A DNA stretch of 64,000 bases from assembly GCA_028753945.1 (NCBI GenBank), contig JAPNXP010000001.1, positions 12,266,501-12,330,500 of the forward strand, given 5' to 3'. The DNA is from Hexactinellida sp. DTS-2022 (lineage: Eukaryota > Porifera > Hexactinellida). Shown in pieces: positions 55,504 to 64,000 of the stretch. Numbering within the stretch: position 1 is the stretch's first letter; every line of letters begins with the position of its first letter. The notes under the pieces were generated by a model, which saw only the letters and a program-made list of their open reading frames with translations, made no database searches and was not told the DNA's origin. A program made the translations under genes and the position numbers.

Positions 55504-56745
55504 ATGGCTAGTGCTGATGGCGAGGGAGATAGCTTCCTCTCCCGCGTGGAGAGAGTGCGTAGCGATATACGAGCTAAGTTCCTGAGAGCTCACCTGGCAC
55601 TGCAGGCCCGAGAGGCCGATCTGCTGGCAGAGCTGCAGAGACTAGCGGATGAGCACACGGGAGAGGGAATAATGCTACAGATCAAACGACTGACGAGTTC
55701 GAAGGATGCTCTCAGGGATTCTCTTACGGAGAATGAGAACAAAGATGTTCTCGATAAGTCGTTAGCGCCTATTAATGCACGCATTGCGGAGTTAGAAATA
55801 AAGCTCCAGAGAGCAAAATATAGCTACCAGAGTGTGTCATTGGAATGGGACGTAGAGCTAGATGAGAAACTGAGTGTAGCAGGTGAGATACGACTTAATG
55901 CTGCGAAGAAAGGAGTACGAGACTACAAGCAGATAGGAGACCCTGTTGCGGTATTTGGGAAACACAGCGAAGAGATATCTTCACCTGGTGTGTTCTGTTA
56001 TCCTAAAGGTATAGCTGTTAATCCTGTGACTAATTACATTTACATTTGTGATGGAGGCAATAATCGTATACAAATTTATGACAAATCATTTGAATTTGTA
56101 TTCCAATTCAGTGACAAGATGAATTTTCCATCTGGTATTTGTATCAAACAGAACAAGATACATGTCACACAGTTTACCTCTCATTGTCTCAATGTATATT
56201 CTACAGAAGGGAAATACCTGAATTCAGTTGGAGTGAAAGGAAAGAATGAATTACAGTTTGACAGACCAACAGGACTTGATGTTTCAACCGACAAGAATAG
56301 AATATATATAGCTGAATTAAACAATCATAGAGTTCAATGTTTGAACTTAAATCTAAAATTTGATTCTTTTATTGAAGTTATTCTTGCTGCTATGGATGTC
56401 AAACTGACTTCTGATGAGATCATAATATTGTCTATTCGTAATCCCTGTGTGTCTCTGTACACATATTCTCACCAGTTGATCCGCGAGATTATTCCTAGCG
56501 GTGAAAGGAATCCAGTTTTGCTACCTTTTTGTCTCACTCTCGATAGTTCCTCGAATATTCTTATTACAGACGGTAAGGCTCATTGTGTCTGTGTCCATAC
56601 TTTTGGAGGAGAGTTGATACACAGATTCGGGAAAGAAGGAATGAAGAGAGGAGATTTCATAGAGCCACATGGAATAACAATTGATGTTGAGGGGAGGGTT
56701 ATAGTTGGTTCTTGTAACCCCGAATATTGTATTCAAGTGTTTTGA
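55504..56745 (+). CDS. NHL gene 4, type-II flank (413 aa)
   Basis: It has the constant stem followed by six NHL blades. One residue is missing in the stem-propeller linker (HSEEISSPG). Distinctive blade residues are YPKGIAV and DGGNN (blade 1), QFTSH (blade 2), RPTGLDV (blade 3), LPFCLTL and DGKAH (blade 5), EPHGITI (blade 6). The 5' flank (55320-55478) matches that of NHL gene 2, but the last 40 bases before the leader (ATGAGGAGTTGTATTA) match gene 3, so the upstream sequence is a mosaic. It is single-exon, without RING or B-box. Confidence 0.88.
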   Translation: MASADGEGDSFLSRVERVRSDIRAKFLRAHLALQAREADLLAELQRLADEHTGEGIMLQIKRLTSSKDALRDSLTENENKDVLDKSLAPINARIAELEIKLQRAKYSYQSVSLEWDVELDEKLSVAGEIRLNAAKKGVRDYKQIGDPVAVFGKHSEEISSPGVFCYPKGIAVNPVTNYIYICDGGNNRIQIYDKSFEFVFQFSDKMNFPSGICIKQNKIHVTQFTSHCLNVYSTEGKYLNSVGVKGKNELQFDRPTGLDVSTDKNRIYIAELNNHRVQCLNLNLKFDSFIEVILAAMDVKLTSDEIIILSIRNPCVSLYTYSHQLIREIIPSGERNPVLLPFCLTLDSSSNILITDGKAHCVCVHTFGGELIHRFGKEGMKRGDFIEPHGITIDVEGRVIVGSCNPEYCIQVF

Positions 56746-58084
56746 ATTCTGACAGATGCTCACAGTTTAACATTTCATTTTTTTAACATTTCCTATTTTT
56801 ATTCTTTTCATATTATTTCTCCTACTAACTATATGCAGTTCCTTTACTCAATTATTATCCTTGTTTCTTAAATCTCGAATTTGTGTATATGTTCACATTT
56901 GGGGTATCTTAATTTTCAATAATTCCTAACCTATGAAATGCCTGGTCAGTGGATTATATTTTTCGTTTCTTACTAGTTACTGCCATGCCTTTGAGATCCT
57001 TTGATCTCCTTTGCTCAAAAAATGATTTTTATCTGACATTATTGGAAGACTAGAATATACGTATCGTTCTTCACTTCTTTCAGTTCGTTCAGTTAGTTGA
57101 ACTTCCGTTCAGGCAATCGTTGGCGTTCGTTCAGTTTGTTCAGCGTGAATCCCTTAAAAACCTGCGTTCAGTTCGTTCAGTTCAAGTTAAATAAGATCGT
57201 TCGTGAACCTTTCTTTCCCTGGTTCAGTCCTGTCCAAGACTACTCGTATAACATAATACCTTGTTCATTATTCAACTCTTGTCAATTTAACTATTTCCTC
57301 TATTCAAATTGAAGACAAAACCTGCTTCAATCATGAAATCTTTGTGAAGGGGGCGTGAAATTAGTATGTCTGCATATCCAGTACAAACAGGTTATACAAA
57401 TTACAAACTACTAAAACTACTAGTAGCTTAGTATCGATACCTTAATTTCGATGGATCGTGACCTTCGATAAATAAGGCCATACCACTTGATTATACCATG
57501 TATTAATTAAAGTCCATTGATAAATAAGTTATTTATATTTTTCTCCATAACTAGTAATGATAGACGTCATAAATGTACTAGTATAACTATTTAGGAACTT
57601 GGTATCAAGGTATGCATGGCATCCTTCAGAATTGTGCTATTTCACCATATGGTGACGTAATCGCTATTTTGGGTGCAAAATATCGTGTTTTAATAACCTG
57701 CTTTTACCATAGTTAAACGCGTTATAATGTTCAAGATTGGAAATGATGATGCCCAGGACTTGTTAAAAGAAATATATTCAAATTATAAGTGGAATGTTGA
57801 CACGGTTGCCAGGGAAATGTATATTTCCTAAAATGAACCATGACTCAAAGAATATCAATTTTATGTAATTTACTGAGCTGGTACAGATCTATACGGAATA
57901 GGTAACTTCCTATTCATTGATAATACATCATTTATGTTTAACTTCATTAACGATGGGGTTAATGAGATAATTAGCAAATCATTTTCTACGCCATATTAAT
58001 TAGACTAAAAGTTATACTACTAGGTATCTTAGATTAACGAAGAGAATTGCATTTAAATGTTATACGTGTACATCAAATAAAGAT
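56746..58084. other. NHL gene 4 3' flank and spacer
   Basis: To about 57430 it matches the 3' flank of NHL gene 3. The rest is AT-rich and non-coding. Confidence 0.6.
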
Positions 58085-58260
58085 AATATTCAGTTCCCAA
58101 GATCAAAAACTCATTTTCAGATCAAAAACTCATTTTTAGATGAAACTCAATTCAGATCAAAACTCATTTTCAGATCAAAAATTCTATTTTAGATCAGAAA
58201 CTCATTTTCAGATCAAAAGTTAATTTTCAGATCATTTTCAGATCATTTCAAATTGTAGGC
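58085..58260. repeat. CAGATCAAAAACTCATTTT tandem repeat
   Basis: About eight diverged copies of a 19-22 bp unit lie upstream of EMC3. Only two or so remain at the equivalent place in the first block (40285-40320), so the array differs in length between the copies. Confidence 0.75.
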
Positions 58261-58865
58261 GTTTCAATCAGTTCAAGCATTTTCTATTGAATATCAATAT
58301 CTCAATCAAATCAATTCAAAAATTGATTGATTTTTCAGATCAAAATGATTTGATTTCATCCTGCCGGGCTATAAGCCAATTTACTTTTTGACCCCAATTT
58401 ACTTCATGACATCGTCAAAAAAATGTGTTTTTTACAATTTTGTGAGCTAAAAGGAAACTTCAAACTTCCACCACTCCCAGGGTCGTTGACTTCTGAAACA
58501 CCTTTGTGAAACGGTTTAGCACCTTAATAGTGATGATGACGTGACGAAAAATTCTAAAAGACACCTGTGCCGACAGCATCTTCTTTTGGAGGCACTATCA
58601 ATCCTCGGATTATCCTCCAACAACCAAAAGATGGTGCCTCCAAGGAACATGCTGTCGGCACAGGTGTACTTTCAGATTTTTAATGAGCGAAGAAATCTCG
58701 GATGAAAACTTGGATAAATCTCTTGTGAAAGTTGACAACCATTTATACACAGACAGACATATTATTCTTCAAAACAAATACACTCAGTAAAAACCAACCG
58801 AATCTATTACATTTTTAATAAGATCTTAACCACATACATTATTTACTTATAAAGCGTATAGTCCT

Positions 58866-60448
58866 ATGCCAGAGACAGAACTGACTCTAGACCCTGCCAT
58901 CCGTCTGTGGGTGCTGCTGCCTATATTCCTGATTACATTCCTATTCAACATAGTGGTTCACTACGTGACCACCATATTATCCTCTCCGCCCGACAAGAGC
59001 GTTACTCCGCAGGAGCTGAGCGACAGCCAGGCGCTGGTCAGGGCTAAGCAGCTCATTCGCAACGGGAGGTATGCTATACTCTGCTAATTGGGAACCTATT
59101 TATTTAGGCTTACGTGTAGTATCTGCCAACACCTTTTCAGTACCAAAACGGTTCTGAAAAGGTAAATTTTTGATGTTAAAATTACCTTGCCAGCTGCTTT
59201 CATCCAGACAAATTTTATGCTCGCCTAGATTTAACTTGAGCTCACTCACATGCGTCTAAATTACTCAATTTTACTACGTCTATGGGAGTCCGCCTATACA
59301 AATGTATACAAGTGACTCCGGTTAAAAATTTCATATAATTCGAACGAACTTCGACTGTCCCATGGTGTTCGTATGAACTAGAGTCTACTGTAATTCCACT
59401 GTTTATGTAGACTTATTCCTAAGAACGCCTTTCTGTCTCGGAAGTCCTACTTCAATGACTCCGAGGAGGGATACTTCACACAGACCCGCCCCACCCCCAA
59501 CCTGATGCAGGACCCCTCTGCCATGCTAAACATGCAGATGGGGAAGATGGTACACATCGTGCCCATGATGCTCATCGGGGGATGGATGTCTTATGTGTTC
59601 TCTGGGTTCCTGCTTACAAAGGTACCTTCTATAGTAGCTAGCTAGTACGGTAGATATCGGATGTAGGAATAATCGGATATTAGATCATACCGGATATAAG
59701 AACATTCTACTGGAAAACTGTTGCCATATATCCCATATAATTTATGCCGGTTTAATATAAGAACATTATATGCAGTTCCCGACAATGTTCTTATAACCGG
59801 CATCCACTGTATAATATGCTATAGTAAAATAGCAAATATTTAACGCACTGAAGTGAGTATGTACCTTGATGAGTACGAACACCAACTTTGAGACGTTAAA
59901 AATTTGTTCGGTTTATCCGGAGTTCTTATTAACCGGAGTAATTGACGAACTGTTTGTTCGTCTTATCCGAAAATTCGTATTAACCGTGTTCCTTCTAACG
60001 AAGTTCTACTGTAGTTAGAACTCGTATGCTCTGTATTCCTATTAGCTTGCATTCCTAGGTGCCGTTCCCGTTGACGGCTCGGTTTAAGCCAATGCTCCAG
60101 ACGGGGCTGGACATAGAGAACCTGGACGCGAGTTGGGTCAGCAGCATGAGTCTGTACATCCTCTGTGCATTCGGACTCCGCTCCATATACCCGCTCGTGC
60201 TGGGGGAGGCAAGCGCCGTGTTCGACCAAACCAAACTGTTCGCCGAACAGTCGGGCGGGGCAATGGCTGCCGGTCTCAAGCAGCAAGACATGAATAAGAT
60301 ATTCAAGACTGAGTGGGAGGGACTGGAGGTGGCCTGCTACGAGGACGGATTGGGAGGGGTCCTGGAGCTGTTCCTGGAGCAGGAGGGGAGGAGACAGCCG
60401 GACCTGCTGACCGACAGCAAGGGGAGACACAAGGCTAAGCTAGCCTAG
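58866..60448 (+). CDS. EMC3: ER membrane complex subunit 3
   Basis: Three exons, 58866-59068, 59411-59621 and 60059-60448, join at GT-AG sites with matching phases (2, 0) to give 267 residues; the human protein has 261. EMC3 is an Oxa1-superfamily core subunit of the ER membrane complex, which inserts tail-anchored and multipass proteins into the ER membrane. The N-terminus LDPAIRLWVLLPIFLITFLF is its first membrane segment; exon 2 has MLIGGWMSYVFSGF; exon 3 starts VPFPLTARFKPMLQ and has LDASWVSSMSLY, FGLRSIY and FKTEWEGLE, all typical of the family. The C-terminal tail is slightly diverged. Introns 1 and 2 carry MITEs. The first exon and promoter also exist as a truncated copy at 40907. Confidence 0.93.
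59648..59809. mobile_element. MITE in EMC3 intron 2
   Basis: Ends CGGTAGATATCGG and CCGGCATCCACTG with TA on both sides (59646-59647 and 59810-59811). Same family as 25364-25520. Confidence 0.72.
59870..60012. mobile_element. Pogo-like MITE in EMC3 intron 2
   Basis: It ends AACGAAGTTCTACTG before TA, and has TTAACCGGAGTAATTGA and CTTATCCGAAAATTCG words of the 5039-5206 family. The left end is diverged. Intron 1 holds a shorter fragment (about 59340-59392). Confidence 0.6.
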
Positions 60449-60962
60449 TATTAGTTGTAATGAGGTGTATGTTGTATCACGTTATATGGGTATATTGGTA
60501 TATACGTAGTAATATAAACAACAGGGGTGCTGGGAAGTTGATATTGACAGTAGAACCTCGTTAGTACGAACACCAAGGGACCGTCAAAAGGTGTACTCAT
60601 CTGAAATTCGTATTACTAGTTGTGTTCGTAAAATACGGAATTTCGTACCATACAATTATACTTTGTTCAAGAACATCTCAACCAAATAATGGGTTCCGTT
60701 CAAACGTTACGTAACATAATTCCACGAATTAGACACCCTCCCTATGTCACGCTTTGTGGTCTGTCACTTATTAAGTAAATGGGAGCATTTCTCGATTTTT
60801 CCGCGCCTAGATTAAAATCCTACCAAATTTATGCGCCTCCAGGCGCGTTGCATACAACTGGATATCGTGTCTAGATGAAACCCTGGTTTGAACGGCCCTT
60901 GCATAATGAGCTATTCAGTCATTGCATAAGGTTATCTGTACTGCTTACGAATAGTTAGTGGC
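60449..60962. other. Spacer with pogo-like MITE end
   Basis: A CAGTAGAACCTCGTTAG end starts at 60548. The remainder is non-coding and presumably holds the TRAF-like promoter. Confidence 0.5.
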
Positions 60963-62447
60963 ATGTGTGCGTGTGTGGGAGCGGCTGGTCTGTACCAGGA
61001 GCTGGAGGGGGGCGGGGAGGGCGGGTACCGACAGGAGCTGCTGGTGCGAGAGCTGACACCTCTCGAGCAGAGCCTGCTGCTCTGCCGCGTGTGTGGGGGC
61101 CTCATGCGGGGTCCCTGCTTCCGGCAGCACCGAGAGGGGGAGGGGGAGGAGGAGGGACAGGTGGGGCGGACGGTGGCAGAGCTGATGATTCAGTGTCCGC
61201 TGTTCGGAGAGGGCTGCGAGTGGGTGGGGCCCACCCCCGCCGCGGAACCGCACCTCCGCGAGTGCGAGTACAAACCGCGGAGCTGCGTGTTCGCTACGTA
61301 CGGCTGTCGGGCGCTTATCCCCCGCGGGAAGATAGAGGCGCACATGCGGGAGGGCGGCGCGCCGCACCTGCAGCAGCTGATGGAGCAGGTGGGGCGGCAC
61401 GGACTCCAGCTGGAGAAAGCGAGGATAGAAACCGAGGTTTTGCGGGCCCGCTACACCGACCTGGAGGCCGGGCTGAGTCAGCAGATCGTAGCGCTACGAG
61501 CGCAGCTTAGCGCCGCGGAGGTTAGCAGTAGAATTAGGGGGGAGGGATTCTGCTGGGTTATCCAGGGGGCGGCCGAGCAGATAAAGCTCTGCAGCAAGCT
61601 GTGGAGCCCCTGCTTCTACGTGGACGGATACAAGTTCCAGGCGATGGCTGTGTTCGGACACGAGGGGACCGGCTACCTGGCGCTGTTCCTGTGTCTCGTG
61701 AGGGGCGAGCGGGACCAGGAGCTGGAGTGGCCCTTCCGACTGGACAGGGACAAGTTCGTGTTCTCTCTCCGCAACAACTCCGGTACGGATGTCCAGCTGC
61801 TGACCGTATGTGTGGAGGCTAACTCTGACCACTACAAGCGGCCCGAAACCGGCCGCAACAAGGCCCGCGGGACCTCCGAGCTGGTCTCTCTCGCGGCTCT
61901 CTCCGCTGAGTACTGCCAGGGGGACGCGGTCTCTCTGCGCGTCTGTCTCCGAACTAAGACGGACGCAGCCGAGACGCTAGGTAGAGAGGTGCAGGCGCTG
62001 CTTAGGAGCCAGGAGATACGGGGCCTGGGGTACATATGGCGGGTGGAGGGGGTGGCTCGCATGATAGCCGATAAGCGGGAGGAGTGGGGACCCGCGTTCT
62101 ACGTGGGGCGGTACCTCTTCCAGCCGTCCGTCCGCTTCCACTGCGCGTCCCTGCCTAACATGGGGCTGTACATAGCGCTGTTCCGAGGCCCGTACGACTC
62201 TGAGCTCAGCTGGCCGTTCCGCCTGGTGAGTGGGAGGTTCGTGTTCGCAGTGCTGGACTCCGCTGGGCACGAGGCGGCGGCTAGCGCTATCCCCACCAGC
62301 GAGAAGAGCCACGTATTCTCCCGACCCGAGGGGCCGCGGAACCCGGCGTACGGCTCCGCTAACCTCATCTCACACGAGTCTCTGCTGAGAGAGTCGTTTC
62401 TGGTAGAGGACTCCGTATGCATCAAGATCGTTATTAGAAGCGTGTAA
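60963..62447 (+). CDS. TRAF-like protein with two MATH domains (494 aa)
   Basis: TRAF proteins are cytosolic adaptors between receptors and kinase signalling. Residues about 40-60 hold a degenerate RING-like remnant (LLCRVCGGLMRGPC) lacking the full C3HC4 set, so ubiquitin-ligase activity is doubtful. A TRAF-type zinc finger follows (CPLFGEGCEW, HLRECEYKPRSC, YGCRALIPRGKIEAH; about 78-130), then a coiled coil (about 135-190, LEKARIETEVLRARYTDLE). Two MATH/TRAF-C domains come next, about 195-330 (WVIQGAAEQIK, FYVDGYKF, LEWPFRL) and 350-490 (WRVEGVARMI, FYVGRYLF, LSWPFRL). One MATH domain is the rule for TRAFs, so the tandem pair is unusual. It is a single exon, much GC-richer than its surroundings. 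The start ATG is the first in frame after an AT-rich spacer. Confidence 0.87.
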   Translation: MCACVGAAGLYQELEGGGEGGYRQELLVRELTPLEQSLLLCRVCGGLMRGPCFRQHREGEGEEEGQVGRTVAELMIQCPLFGEGCEWVGPTPAAEPHLRECEYKPRSCVFATYGCRALIPRGKIEAHMREGGAPHLQQLMEQVGRHGLQLEKARIETEVLRARYTDLEAGLSQQIVALRAQLSAAEVSSRIRGEGFCWVIQGAAEQIKLCSKLWSPCFYVDGYKFQAMAVFGHEGTGYLALFLCLVRGERDQELEWPFRLDRDKFVFSLRNNSGTDVQLLTVCVEANSDHYKRPETGRNKARGTSELVSLAALSAEYCQGDAVSLRVCLRTKTDAAETLGREVQALLRSQEIRGLGYIWRVEGVARMIADKREEWGPAFYVGRYLFQPSVRFHCASLPNMGLYIALFRGPYDSELSWPFRLVSGRFVFAVLDSAGHEAAASAIPTSEKSHVFSRPEGPRNPAYGSANLISHESLLRESFLVEDSVCIKIVIRSV

Positions 62448-62521
62448 TTATTCTGTTAGGTTTGGGTGAGTGTGTTTATTTATTTTGACGAATATATTAT
62501 GTTTTGCGTATGACCTATTAA

Positions 62522-63202
62522 GGTTGCAGTATACTTTTAAGCACTTTTTCTAAAGTTTTTTGCAGATTTGAAAGATCTTTTTTGTTTTAGATTCCCTGCT
62601 GCGAGATCTATCCAAAGATGCAATAATATTCGACCTTGGTAACATGGAGAAAATTTAAATTTTTTATAAACACACTTTCTTGGGATACACAAGTTTTTTC
62701 CTCTTAATGATTAAGACTTGTTTCCTGTTTTATTACATAGAGAAGCTTCTAATATATCATGTGAATGTACAACTTCTTTTTGATTACTTATGAGTCCAAT
62801 TTTTCATCAATAACAGTCGACATCACTTTTTTTATCATTAGGAAATATAATATAATTAGAAAGAAAAGTCACAAATGAAATTCGCTACATAGACAAGATA
62901 GAACTAATTGAGAGCTGTCCAAAACCGTTGAGATTTTGTTTCTAGGTTGTATATGAAGGCAAAATGTGTTTCCCAAATTGACAAAAGTTGCGGCTGGAGA
63001 TGGCGGTGTCAGAAAAAAATGAGCCCCTACAGGAGTGGCTTAGGTGGAGGTCACAAAAAAGTCGGTATTATTAAAAGTTTTCTATATTTTTCTACAAAGT
63101 TTGGAATAGAGATGCGGCATAGGCTGTTCTATCCAGAAATGAAATAAAACCTATAAGTGGCAAAATACCCGAAATTGGTAAATTTAAAGGTATACTGCAA
63201 CC
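62522..63202. mobile_element. TTAA-flanked MITE (piggyBac-like target)
   Basis: Ends GGTTGCAGTATAC and GTATACTGCAACC are flanked directly by TTAA (62518-62521 and 63203-63206). The inverted similarity extends about 19 bp with one mismatch. The 680 bp interior has no long ORF. TTAA targets are typical of piggyBac. Confidence 0.78.
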
Positions 63203-63424
63203 TTAATTTGGTTCTCTAACTCTCACCAAGTTAATCCGGGCAGCGTGTCTAATTTAGTTTGAGCTCTCTCTCACACGCCTAAATTACTTAATTTGTAATT
63301 AAGTCGATGAAGTATCTCTCGATTTTCGCGCGTTTAGAAAATTTCCTTTCTAAATTACGCGCCTGGATGGAACCTTCATCTGCCCCGACTGCCCGCATTC
63401 TAACTCCTCACTATTCTGTAATTA

Positions 63425-63596
63425 CAGTAGAACCTCGTTAGTGCGAATACCAGGGTACCGTCAATATGCGTTCGCCTTGTCCGGAAATCATATTAACCTA
63501 TATCATTTGTATTGAAAGCCCTTTGAAGGGATTGAAATAATATTCGTATTAACCGGATTTTGTATCGTACTAACGAGGTTCTACTGCATATTCCCC
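63425..63596. mobile_element. Pogo/Tigger-like MITE, 172 bp
   Basis: Starts CAGTAGAACCTCGTTAG after TA and ends CTAACGAGGTTCTACTG before CA. TATTAACC and CCGGAAAT words lie inside. It is the most complete copy of the family in the window. Confidence 0.75.
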
Positions 63597-63650
63597 TCCT
63601 CTATCTCTCCTAATCCAACCATTCCCTAGCATACCCATACACACTAGTCT

Positions 63651-64000
63651 ATGGCGGAACTGAGAGCAGAGTCCGAGGTCCCTACGGGCCCTGACTCCGC
63701 CCCCCTACCCGCGTCCCTGTCCCAGCGTCTGGAGGCTCCCTCCGAGCAGCCAGCTGTTCCCGATGTCCCCAGCTCGCATCAGTTCTCCCTCCTGTCGGCC
63801 TCGGAGGGAGACAGCACGCTCCGGTCCCGCCTCCCGAACTCCCTGTCGCTAGAGGAGGCACGACGCATACAGAAGGAGTACGAGGCCCCCTTCAAGGACC
63901 TCATACACCAGAACCCAATCAAGACAAACGATTTCAAGCGGCCCCCTGTTTGGTTCCAAGACTCTCCTTACTCCCACAACCTCAGGATGTCTGTCGGGAT
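63651..64000 (+). CDS. Unrecognised protein, N-terminal part
   Basis: An ATG at 63651 opens a frame of 116 codons to the window edge. The first 70 residues are rich in Pro, Ser and Glu and look disordered. The next part is better ordered (LSLEEARRIQKEYEAPFKD, then FKRPPVWFQDSPYSHNL). GC content and codon use match the TRAF-like gene, and the frame stays open in a GC-rich stretch, so I consider it a real first exon. I do not recognise the family. No signal peptide is present; the final residues could precede a membrane segment. Confidence 0.65.
   Translation, partial: MAELRAESEVPTGPDSAPLPASLSQRLEAPSEQPAVPDVPSSHQFSLLSASEGDSTLRSRLPNSLSLEEARRIQKEYEAPFKDLIHQNPIKTNDFKRPPVWFQDSPYSHNLRMSVG

Noticed and set aside
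27382..55784. Minus-strand 64-codon frame inside each NHL gene
   Set aside because: It repeats in all four copies only because the sense coding sequence is conserved there.
60945..62425. Other frames in the TRAF-like gene
   Set aside because: They are shadows of a GC-rich coding exon; only the 494-codon plus frame has recognisable domains.

Overview
The window looks like animal nuclear DNA, most likely from a sponge (demosponge). The genes are metazoan-type: a sacsin-like giant, ER membrane complex subunit 3 (EMC3), a TRAF-like protein and a family of NHL beta-propeller proteins. Introns that I could place are often very short (52-58 bp, GT-AG). The spaces between genes are packed with miniature DNA transposons nested in each other. 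The phylum is an inference; I see no rRNA, tRNA or organelle sequence.

Layout. 1-5.2 kb: a long minus-strand reading frame running off the left edge, read as a Mutator/foldback-type transposase fused to an OTU-like protease, next to a 1.26 kb foldback element. 5.2-7.8 kb: non-coding repeats, including three mini-hairpins and an ATCGATAAATA array. 7.8-21.6 kb (minus): one sacsin-like gene with at least five exons, three sacsin ATPase-type repeats and a C-terminal HEPN domain. A 442 bp element with a target duplication splits it. 21.6-25.5 kb: a Harbinger-like element, an NHL relic and MITEs.

25.5-58.9 kb: two copies of a roughly 15 kb block. Each copy holds an upstream type-I NHL gene, a shared non-coding block, a type-II NHL gene and the 5' end of EMC3. 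In the first copy EMC3 is cut after 12 codons; in the second it is whole. The four plus-strand NHL proteins (413-414 aa) share a nearly invariant coiled-coil N-terminus, and their propellers differ mainly at two equivalent positions per blade. The second copy also carries a minus-strand NHL gene and an NHL pseudogene. Later insertions include a Ty3/gypsy remnant, a FLYWCH-MULE relic, a P-element/THAP9-type relic and several hAT-like MITEs.

58.9-64 kb: EMC3 (three exons), a single-exon TRAF-like protein with two MATH domains, a TTAA-flanked MITE, and the first exon of an unrecognised gene running off the right edge. The likely functional theme is recognition: a locally duplicated NHL set with a constant stem and a variable binding face, close to sacsin-like and TRAF-like genes. 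Any shared pathway is speculation.
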